A DNA stretch of 7,975 bases from an uncultured Lachnospiraceae bacterium (GTDB taxonomy: Bacteria; Bacillota; Clostridia; Lachnospirales; Lachnospiraceae): the NCBI GenBank assembly GCA_947631755.1, contig CANRMO010000108.1, positions 1 to 7,975 on the forward strand, read 5' to 3'. The notes beneath the pieces are model-generated. The model was given only the letters and a program-made list of their open reading frames with translations. It searched no databases and had not been told where the DNA came from. Made by a program: the position numbers and the translations under genes. Shown piece after piece: positions 1 through 6,781 of this stretch (its first letter is position 1; the number at the start of each line of letters is the position of its first letter).

Positions 1-3000
1 CCTTCCGTGCCGCCCCCGTCTTCTTTATCCGCATGAATAACATAGCTGATATAATAGCGGTCTGATCCCTCCCCGGCCAGCGCACCTGTCTTTTTTATGA
101 TAATCTGATCCGTCACGCGAAAGACGATCCTGTACTCACCAGCTTCTTTCGGCTCCGCCTCCTGATACACGCCGCCTTCCTTTTTCTCATATGAGACAAA
201 ATAATCCTTTCCTTCGGCCAGACTTTCCCCCTTGACCGCGACCGCGGGTTTCTGCACCTTTCCGTTATAGACTGCCGTGGTATATTCCGCACGGATAGCG
301 TCATCCCACAAAATGTAAGGCGTTATCTCATAAGTACAGGTCAGGCTTCCCTGATATTTCCCCTTGGCGGTCGCCGTAACGGCAGCCGTCCCCGGGCGGT
401 CCGTACCGCTGTATGTGATATCATAATCATTGGCCTCCGAGAGACAGTATCTCTTTCCATTCTCATCATACCAATACACCTTTGCCCCGGCAGTTACCGG
501 AGAAAAATTGTATCCAAATTCCTGCGACTGGAGCAGCTCCATGTTGTCACCCAGAATTTGAAACTCTTTCTCATTCCACACACATGGCTTGATATCATAC
601 TCTTTCGTGACAGAACCTTTATAATTTCTTTTACCGGTTATCACTGCTCTCGCCCTGCCGATTTTATCAAAATCATAATATGCTACACTGTAATCCTGCG
701 AATTGAGGCCTAAATCCACTTCCGGCTTGTAGTATTTCGTATCCGGCCTCCATGTAAAACTTGTCTGGGACAATCTCACTTCCCGGCCGGAGATATCTGC
801 CTGCACAACTTTAAAATACCGGGTGGCCTCCCCCATATAATCGCCAATTCCCTCTACCTTATAGCTGGCGTCCACATAAGTCGTGAGCTCCTTATTATGC
901 CGGTACTCTACGATCCGGAAATCCTTTCCACATTCCAGCTTTTTATCCCCGTGGCAAATCTCCGGTATCGGGCAGACACCGGCTTCATCGTAGGGCTGAT
1001 CCTCCAACGGCTGGAAAGTGAGGCGGGAAATCACATACCTTCTGGACACCTCCTGCATCCTATGGCAATAGGCATGCTCCTCATCTTCCTGGTTAAAGGT
1101 ATACTCTGTTCCGTTTATGTTCTTTTTCCCCTGAAGCTTCCTGCGATTTTGATAATAATAGGCATACCGCGTTACGATTTCTGCCGATCCGTCCTCATTC
1201 ATCTCTGGAATATCGACCGTATGCAGGCCATTTTCCATCACATATCTGCCATTTTCATCTGTCTCACTCTCTATAACCGGCTCGCCAAAACGGTTTCTCC
1301 GGTAGATTCCCAGCTTCCCCTCACTGTCAAAATCATAATAATCCAGCAGCAGAATAGTCTCCCCGCCCCATTTATAGCAGTTGTCTCTGCGCACGGCCTC
1401 ACAATCAAGATAAACCATCGTCTTATCCATGGTCTCATATCCCTCGATAAAAGCATGCTGAAAACAGCCAGCTTTCCCCAGGATTCCGCTGTTCATCGGG
1501 TCACAAAAAAACCACTCGTCTCCCGCCTTTACAAGATTATCTCCATGGTCTACAAAAAGACTGTCTCCGATATCCATATTCAGGGAACACGCCAGCCGAA
1601 AACAGGGAAGCCCTGCCATCACACACATATCCCGGTACAAAAGGGAAATCCCATCACATGTTCCCTCTCCTGCCTTCAGCACATAAGCGCTGTTTACATT
1701 GGCCGCACCATGATCAACCGATTTCACATTTCTTTTTATATACAAAAGTATTGCCTGTGCCTTTGCTTTATCTGACAGATTCGCCGGATCCTCCTCCGAC
1801 AAAGAGATACCGGCAGACTCAAACGCCGTAAGTATAAGACTGCCTTCCTCATCATGTATGTATTCCCAGTCTAAGGCTGTATTTACCGCCTCCTGGATCA
1901 GCTTCTCATCCTCTGCATTAAAGTTTGTGTCATTCCATACATAATTTTTATCTTCCAATAAGGCTCCGGCATATTTTATGGCCTTATCCTCTAATTTCTT
2001 TTGGTAAGCGGATACAAATTCACGGTGTTCTTCGCTCTCTGGTTCGCTTCCGGTTTTTTCATGGTACAGGATATTGTCATAAAAACCTGCCTGCAGATTA
2101 TACTCCTTTCCATCCTTTTCCACCCTTCCCCGCAGGAACACGCCACACACCGCATAGCTTATATAGGTCTCCATTGTCCCAGACGAATACCTTTTCGTCT
2201 CGATCCAGCCCGAGGGAGCCTCCCCGTCCTCTCCCACTTTTACCTCCGTCCGCATATACTGCTCCCCATTCGCCAGCGTCCCATTTTTAAAATAAGCTTT
2301 TACGGTATCCGTGGCGCTGTCATAGATCAGCCTTGGCGCATTTTTATCCTTAATCACCCCACCCCGGCTCAGGGAAATGGCATTCATGGCATACATCATT
2401 TTGTCGTAGTCCAGCACCAGATTCATCGGGTAGATATCCGTTCCCAGACGGTCATAGGCATCTTCTCTTTTTATAAGCTGTCCGTCTTCCGCCGCCACAT
2501 CGACAAAATACCACTCTTTCCCCGCACCCGAAACCGTCTCCACATAAACCATGGCAATATACCGGTAATCCGACAGACTTCCCCGGTAGTCTTCCAAAAT
2601 AAAACAGGGAATGCCCGCCAGCCGGCACACGTCGTAAAATGTAAAGCAATATACCTCTTCATTTACTGCGTTTTTCTTTGCCACTGGTTCGCCTGATGTG
2701 TTTAACTGTTCATTTTCCCCATCGCAGAGCGTATCCCAGCCATTCAGTTCATAGCAGGCACCTGGTTCCAGACTGTTACCGATACAGGCAAGGAGCGCCC
2801 GCGCTTTCTCCCGGTCACTCGTTAAGCCTCCACAGGCAGAATCTACCCAGGCCTGCAGCTCCACCTCCTGCTCTGCCGTATATAATTTATTGTGCAGAAG
2901 ATAAGGGGATTTTCTCAGCATATCCGCCAGCTTTACCGCGTTGTCGTACTGAGCCTGGTACTCCTCCCTTGTCGGCTACGGCCGCTCTGCCGCATCGGCG

Positions 3001-3071
3001 CAGCGTCCCCCTGACAGAATAGTGCAAACTGCTATCACAGCAAAAATCAATTTCCAGCTATTTTTCAACAT
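1..3071 (-). pseudogene. Secreted tandem transglutaminase-like / Ig-like repeat protein, in-frame amber at codon 32, C-terminus outside the window
   Basis: I read this frame codon by codon from ATG 3071-3069 to the left edge: 1023 codons with one stop, TAG at codon 32, and no frameshift. Residues 1-28 form a signal peptide (basic start, hydrophobic core about 8-20, A-D-A before A28). About 135-195 is a transglutaminase-like fold with LAGIPC and WYFVD motifs. The catalytic Cys position appears to be Glu138 and the His position Ile172; Asp191 is kept. About 435-530 is a second such domain with a full triad, Cys472, His509 and Asp524. From about 685 come three to four Ig-like repeats of the type ending GxGxYxGxxxxxYxI, then an acidic Gly-rich linker at the edge. 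Such proteins are secreted surface proteins; the reaction (peptidase or crosslinking) is unknown. Initiation after the TAG, for example at ATG 2921, would lose the signal peptide and lacks a Shine-Dalgarno site. The amber may be a mutation, a sequencing error or a readthrough site. Domain calls are fairly firm; gene status is not. Confidence 0.8.
2976..2978 (-). other. In-frame amber (TAG) codon between signal peptide and mature region
   Basis: The plus strand reads CTA here, giving TAG as codon 32 of the frame starting at 3071. The flanking codons are CCG on both sides. The four residues before it follow the likely signal-peptidase site, and the next 991 codons are open in the same frame. 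One base change from Tyr, Gln, Glu, Lys, Ser, Trp or Leu would create it. The four stops visible for other genes in the window are TGA (three) and TAA (one), so TAG is not seen as a normal stop here, but that sample is too small to support recoding. Confidence 0.9.
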
Positions 3072-3078
3072 ATGCCAC

Positions 3079-3087
3079 TCCTCCTCC
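3079..3087 (-). promoter_or_regulatory. Ribosome binding site of the tandem transglutaminase-like gene
   Basis: On the minus strand a triple GAG-rich Shine-Dalgarno sequence (GAGGAGGAG core) sits 7 nt before ATG 3071. Together with the signal peptide that follows, it fixes the start upstream of the amber codon and argues against a natural start downstream of it. Confidence 0.7.
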
Positions 3088-3145
3088 AAACTTTCTCCTA
3101 TAAATAAATTTTTTTAACACATAAAGGTTCCCGGTTTTTATTCAT

Positions 3146-3175
3146 TCTATATTATCCCTGTTTTCTCTCTCACAA
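3146..3175 (-). promoter_or_regulatory. Possible weak promoter for the tandem transglutaminase-like gene
   Basis: The minus strand has TTGTGA (3175-3170) and TATAGA (3151-3146) separated by 18 bp, in the 98-bp gap after the ATPase gene. Each hexamer is an imperfect match, and TAATAT at 3154-3149 would give a 15-bp spacing instead. The -35 would overlap the ATPase stop codon. Transcription could equally come from the ATPase promoter, because no terminator is seen between the genes. Confidence 0.25.
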
Positions 3176-4408
3176 ATATTTTACTGGTATCACCCGGTCC
3201 GCTCCCTTCAATGTCACAAGATCATCATACAGGCATATAACGCCGCCCGGCCCCCTCTCCAACATTCCATCCGACTTTTCAGCCAGCCGGTCTATCACAG
3301 AGAAATGAATCAGATCTTTACTTGAGGGATCGGCATGTTTTTTCACCTCAATTGGATAAATAACATTATTCTCCTCAATTATAATATCTACCTCTGCCAT
3401 ATCCTTGTCCCGGTAAAAATAAACCGGGGGTTCCAGTATTCCCCTGTTATAATAGCTTTTTATAATTTCAGAAACGACAAATGTCTCAAAAAAGGCGCCC
3501 GCCATAGCACCATTTTTCATGGCCTCAGGCGTATTCCACCTGGTGAGATAGGCGGCCAGCCCTGTATCCAGAAAATATAATTTTGGTGTTTTTACCGCAC
3601 GTTTTGTCTGATTATTGGAATAAGGCCTCAGAAGATAGACCACATTCGATGCTGCCAGGACAGAGAGCCACCGGTCGGCTGTGGGCTGGCTGACGCCGAC
3701 ATCATTAGCGACAGACTGCAGATTCAAAAGCTGCCCTGTACGCCCTGCCATGACTTCCATAAACCGGATAAATTTAACCGTGTCCCCAACCTGGGACAGT
3801 TCACTGACGTCCCTGTCAATATACGTGCTGACATAACTCCCGTAAAACATCTGCCAGTCAAAGTCATCATTTGCAGATAATTCCGGCATGCCCCCGCGCT
3901 GAACCGCCCTCCATATATCATTATAAGAAATATCTGCGAGGTTTTGTCCACGCGCCTGTAAATAATCATTTGTCGGCAAAAAAGGCTCATCAAAAGCCAC
4001 TCCATATTTTTCCCGCAAAGACAGACCAAGGAGCGTAACCATGCCAAGTCTTCCCGCCAGCGATTCACTCACACCTTTCATCATACGAAACTGCTGCGAG
4101 CCACACAGATAAAACTGCCCCTTCTTTCTGCTCCGGTCAGCCAATAATTTCATTTGCATAAACAACTCCGGCGTCCTCTGAATTTCATCAATAAATACCG
4201 GCGGCGGATTATCTTTAAAAAATGTTATATTATGATCCTTTGCACCTTCCCGCACAATAGGATCATCCATGGTCACATAGCGGATTCCCCGGGTCATATT
4301 CTGCAGCATAGTTGTCTTACCCACCTGTCTGGGACCAGCAACAAGAACGGAACTAAACATTTTTGCGAGCTTCTCCACTGTTTTCTCTGCATGTCTGCTT
4401 ATATACAT
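3170..4408 (-). CDS. AAA-family ATPase with C-terminal DUF4143 domain
   Basis: This 412-residue cytoplasmic protein has the full order of the AAA_14/DUF4143 family. Walker A is GPRQVGKTT at 25-33 and Walker B is VFIDE at 71-75. The GSQQF motif (103-107, here preceded by Cys) and VSESLAGR (113-120) are typical of the family. A winged-helix-like segment lies at about 228-258 and FLDTGLAAYL at 279-288. The C-terminus has a PD-(D/E)xK-like pattern: Glu308, Asp341 and Glu354-x-Lys356. The family is widespread in bacteria and archaea and its biological role is not established, so nucleotide binding is secure and nuclease activity is only a possibility. The start at ATG 4408 has GGAGG (4420-4416) 7 nt upstream. 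Length is normal, and both ATPase and C-terminal motifs are intact. It has its own promoter and is separated by 110 bp from the kinase gene, so a functional link to the two-component system is not implied. Confidence 0.92.
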   Translation of the reverse strand: MYISRHAEKTVEKLAKMFSSVLVAGPRQVGKTTMLQNMTRGIRYVTMDDPIVREGAKDHNITFFKDNPPPVFIDEIQRTPELFMQMKLLADRSRKKGQFYLCGSQQFRMMKGVSESLAGRLGMVTLLGLSLREKYGVAFDEPFLPTNDYLQARGQNLADISYNDIWRAVQRGGMPELSANDDFDWQMFYGSYVSTYIDRDVSELSQVGDTVKFIRFMEVMAGRTGQLLNLQSVANDVGVSQPTADRWLSVLAASNVVYLLRPYSNNQTKRAVKTPKLYFLDTGLAAYLTRWNTPEAMKNGAMAGAFFETFVVSEIIKSYYNRGILEPPVYFYRDKDMAEVDIIIEENNVIYPIEVKKHADPSSKDLIHFSVIDRLAEKSDGMLERGPGGVICLYDDLVTLKGADRVIPVKYL

Positions 4409-4416
4409 CCCAACAC

Positions 4417-4465
4417 CTCCGGCTAATTTAATATCACTTATTATAATCTCCTATTCCTGCCGGAG
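4417..4465. repeat. 7-bp perfect inverted repeat spanning the ATPase promoter and Shine-Dalgarno site
   Basis: CTCCGGC (4417-4423) is matched by GCCGGAG (4459-4465) with 35 bp between. The left arm covers most of the ATPase gene's GGAGG, and the right arm lies directly next to the -35 hexamer in the promoter spacer. On DNA it could be a pair of operator half-sites. In RNA reading through from the kinase gene it could pair and hide the ribosome binding site. A chance 7-bp match over this distance is also possible. Confidence 0.4.
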
Positions 4466-4471
4466 TGTCAA
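4440..4471 (-). promoter_or_regulatory. Sigma-A-type promoter of the ATPase gene
   Basis: A perfect TTGACA (4471-4466) is followed after 17 bp by GATTAT (4448-4443, 4 of 6 consensus bases). A perfect TATAAT (4445-4440) overlaps it but at a 20-bp spacing. Either would start transcription around 4433-4437, giving a leader of about 25-30 nt. Confidence 0.6.
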
Positions 4472-4518
4472 GAAAAAAATCAATTTCAATTATTATTTCT
4501 CAGTCCATCCCTTCTTTC

Positions 4519-5976
4519 TCAGCACATCTCCTCCGAGGTCTCCGGAAAGATCACGGTAAAACAAGTGCCGGACTGCTCATCACTCCTGACATAGATTTCA
4601 CCGCCGTGGCGCTGTACGATGTGGCTGCCCACTACAAGACCAAGGCCGGATCCCTCTTTTGCCCCGTGGTTGCTCGCGCGGTAAAATTTTTCAAATATAT
4701 TTTCCCACTCCTCCTCCGGGATGATGCTTCCATAATCCGTAACTGTTGTCGTTATCGATCCGTCCTTTCTCGCGATATGGACTTTGATCTCTGTATCCTC
4801 ATAACAATATTTTACGGCATTCTGCAAAAGGATTACGAACAATTGACGGATCCGGTCATAATCACCTTTAATGAGGGAGCACTCATCCTCATAAGTGACC
4901 ACTCCTTTAAGATTCTTTTCCGCCATAAGGATCCTCAGGCTCCGCATGGCGTCCTGCGCCACTGCTATGACATTGAGAACTTCCATGTCCAGCTCATAGT
5001 CGGGATTCTGCATGCGGGACAAAATCAGAAGATCCGATACAAGCCGCTCCATGCTGCCGCACTCATTCCGTATTCTCTGCAGGTACTCGTCTCTCTTTTT
5101 TTCGTCCTCGACATATCCCGCCACTATGGCATCCGCGTACCCTTTCACGACAGCAATGGGCGTGCGCAGTTCATGGGAGACATTGGAAAAAAAATCTCTC
5201 CTGTTCTGCTCGATCGTCTCGCGGTACTCCTCTGCCTCCACCAGCCGGTCAGACAAAATATCCATGCTCTCCGCCAGCTGCCCCAGCTCATCCCGCCTCT
5301 CAATGCCAGTCTTGTGTGAATACTGCCCAGCCGCCAGCACCAGGGCGGACTCTTTCAGCTGAATGATCGGCCTTGCCAGCTGCCGTGAAAAAAAAATCGC
5401 CAGAGACAACGTAAGGATCAGCCCCAGCAGCACACATACCGCCATATATTTTTCATACTGTATAATCGTGTTTTCCTGCATTTCCATGGGACCCGTCACA
5501 ACAACCGCCCCGATGACATTGCCGCCGTTATCCCGCACGGAAACCGCAAGATGGAGCATCGTCTCTTTGTAAATATCATCATAATCGCTGTAACTTTTCT
5601 TTTTTCCCCCATAAGCAGAATCAATGATCACCTGGGTCTCCTCCGGTACCGTCACCGTCTCAATGTCAACATTTGTGTACTCTTCGCCCAAAGGATTCTC
5701 GCTGGCCGGATTGGAGATGATCCAGATGTCGATTTTCTGCATATTACCAAAATCTTCCACCGCCCTGAGATAATCCACAAAAGAATCCGCATCCCCGTCC
5801 TTAAATGCCCGGCTCGTTCTCTTCGCGACACCCGAAGCCAGATCACCGAGCTGCTTTTTATACGCGCCCACGATATTTGTCCTGTTAAAACGGGTGAACA
5901 TCAATCCGATCAGCACAGTAAACAGTATCAGCACAACACCGAATGAAATGAACACCCGCCAAGATATCTTTTTCAT
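4519..5976 (-). CDS. Membrane sensor histidine kinase of the two-component system
   Basis: This 485-residue protein has the classic layout. TM1 is at about 7-27, an extracytoplasmic sensor segment at about 29-176, and TM2 at about 177-197. A HAMP linker lies at about 198-250, with the conserved Pro203 and the DELGQLAESM motif. The HisKA domain has SHELRTP with phosphoacceptor His268. The HATPase domain has the N box (LLQNAVKY, Asn386), the F box (IFEKFYR, 427-433) and G2 (GSGLGL, 442-447). The G1 box reads D-Y-G-S-I-I (414-419), so the usual second glycine is Ile. It should phosphorylate the regulator encoded 15 bp upstream; the ligand is unknown, though a Cache-like sensor fold is plausible from length. 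The ATG at 5976 has only a weak GGGG-type ribosome site, which fits translation following on from the regulator gene. It has no promoter of its own that I can see. Confidence 0.95.
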   Translation of the reverse strand: MKKISWRVFISFGVVLILFTVLIGLMFTRFNRTNIVGAYKKQLGDLASGVAKRTSRAFKDGDADSFVDYLRAVEDFGNMQKIDIWIISNPASENPLGEEYTNVDIETVTVPEETQVIIDSAYGGKKKSYSDYDDIYKETMLHLAVSVRDNGGNVIGAVVVTGPMEMQENTIIQYEKYMAVCVLLGLILTLSLAIFFSRQLARPIIQLKESALVLAAGQYSHKTGIERRDELGQLAESMDILSDRLVEAEEYRETIEQNRRDFFSNVSHELRTPIAVVKGYADAIVAGYVEDEKKRDEYLQRIRNECGSMERLVSDLLILSRMQNPDYELDMEVLNVIAVAQDAMRSLRILMAEKNLKGVVTYEDECSLIKGDYDRIRQLFVILLQNAVKYCYEDTEIKVHIARKDGSITTTVTDYGSIIPEEEWENIFEKFYRASNHGAKEGSGLGLVVGSHIVQRHGGEIYVRSDEQSGTCFTVIFPETSEEMC

Positions 5977-5991
5977 GCCCCGTTCCCCTAA

Positions 5992-6681
5992 TCACACATT
6001 CAATTCAAATTTATATCCGAGGCCCCAGATGGTCTTAATTTCCCAGTCCGGGTGGTCAACCTTGTCCAGTTTTGCCCGGAGTCTCTTGATGTGGGAGTCT
6101 ACCGTCCGGCTGTCCCCGAAATAATCCTGCCCCCAGAGGGAATCCAGAAGATTATCCCTGGTAAATACTTTGCTCGGATTGCCCGCAAGAATCCACATCG
6201 TCTCTACCTCTTTTTTCGTCATCGGCAGTTTCTCCGCCCCGACATAGACCGTGTACGCTTCAATATTGATCGTCAGATCCCCGATATTGAGAACCTTTTT
6301 CTCCTCGGTCACATCGCTGCGGCCAATCCTTCTCAGCACAGCCCGGACTCTCGCCATCACCTCATCACCGTTAAACGGTTTTACAATATAATCATCAGCG
6401 CCGATATCCAGTCCCATGACCCGCTCATAATCCTCTCCCTTAGCCGTCACGAGAATGATCGGCACATCCGATTCTTCCCGTATTTTTTCACAGACCTTAT
6501 AGCCATCCATCCCCGGCATCATAACATCCAGCAGTATGACCGCCGGTGATACTTTGCGAAACAGTTCCAGCGCCTCAAACCCATCCTTTGCCACCACCGG
6601 CTCAAACCCCTCTTTGGCGACATATGTGCCAAGAACCTCCCGGATATCCGGATTGTCATCTACAATCAGTATATGCTGCAT
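5992..6681 (-). CDS. OmpR/PhoB-family response regulator
   Basis: This 229-residue protein is the expected length for an OmpR-type transcription factor. The receiver domain (about 2-117) has the acidic pair Asp8-Asp9, phosphoacceptor Asp52 in LLDVMMPG, Thr79 and Lys101-Pro102. The winged-helix DNA-binding domain spans about 128-226, with the likely recognition helix around 191-205 (SRTVDSHIKRLRAKL) and the closing WGLGYKF motif. All phosphotransfer residues are present. The start at ATG 6681 has GGAGG (6693-6689) 7 nt upstream. It is the first gene of the regulator-kinase operon and is served by the strong promoter at 6731-6759. The target genes are unknown. Its own promoter and the flanking secreted-protein genes are natural candidates, but no shared binding motif was found. 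Confidence 0.96.
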   Translation of the reverse strand: MQHILIVDDNPDIREVLGTYVAKEGFEPVVAKDGFEALELFRKVSPAVILLDVMMPGMDGYKVCEKIREESDVPIILVTAKGEDYERVMGLDIGADDYIVKPFNGDEVMARVRAVLRRIGRSDVTEEKKVLNIGDLTINIEAYTVYVGAEKLPMTKKEVETMWILAGNPSKVFTRDNLLDSLWGQDYFGDSRTVDSHIKRLRAKLDKVDHPDWEIKTIWGLGYKFELNV

Positions 6682-6712
6682 AAAAATACCTCCGTTCCTA
6701 AAAAATTATTGT

Positions 6713-6741
6713 TCGAATATTTATGCTATCATTATATTCGA
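6713..6741. repeat. 8-bp perfect inverted repeat over the regulator gene's transcription start
   Basis: TCGAATAT (6713-6720) is matched by ATATTCGA (6734-6741) with a 13-bp spacer, so the half-site centres are 21 bp apart, about two helical turns. On the minus strand the first arm overlaps the -10 hexamer and the second falls about 5-12 nt after the predicted start. This position suits a dimeric repressor or an autoregulatory site. Because transcription should start between the arms, an RNA hairpin would form only in readthrough transcripts. Confidence 0.55.
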
Positions 6742-6759
6742 CCCGGATAAGGATTTCAA
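6731..6759 (-). promoter_or_regulatory. Near-consensus sigma-A promoter of the two-component operon
   Basis: On the minus strand TTGAAA (6759-6754) and a perfect TATAAT (6736-6731) are separated by exactly 17 bp. The predicted start is near 6724, giving a leader of about 43 nt before the regulator's ATG. The -35 is only 22 bp past the stop codon of the preceding gene. Confidence 0.8.
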
Positions 6760-6781
6760 GCATTTTGGAAAAGTGACAAGT

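Noticed and set aside
897..1775. Plus-strand open frame of 292 codons
   Set aside because: It lies opposite the tandem transglutaminase-like frame, has no ribosome site or recognisable domain, and its composition is that of an antisense shadow.
2001..2696. Plus-strand open frame of 231 codons
   Set aside because: It is antisense to the same long minus-strand gene, with no domain or ribosome site.
2919..2921. ATG after the amber codon as the true start of the tandem transglutaminase-like gene
   Set aside because: There is no Shine-Dalgarno site before it, and the strong ribosome site and signal peptide in the same frame upstream would be left unexplained.
3170..4408. ATPase as part of a defence or mobile element
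   Set aside because: The family is widespread with no fixed role, and no partner gene, integrase, terminal repeats or composition shift is visible here.
4472..4518. Terminator after the histidine kinase gene
   Set aside because: There is a T-run on the minus strand, but the preceding stem is short and AT-only.
4465..5319. Plus-strand open frame of 284 codons
   Set aside because: It is antisense to the histidine kinase gene, whose motifs are unambiguous.
6713..6741. Fur box or SOS (LexA-type) box at the regulator promoter
   Set aside because: Only a partial run (ATAATGATA) resembles a Fur box and its second half does not match; the clostridial SOS motif is absent.
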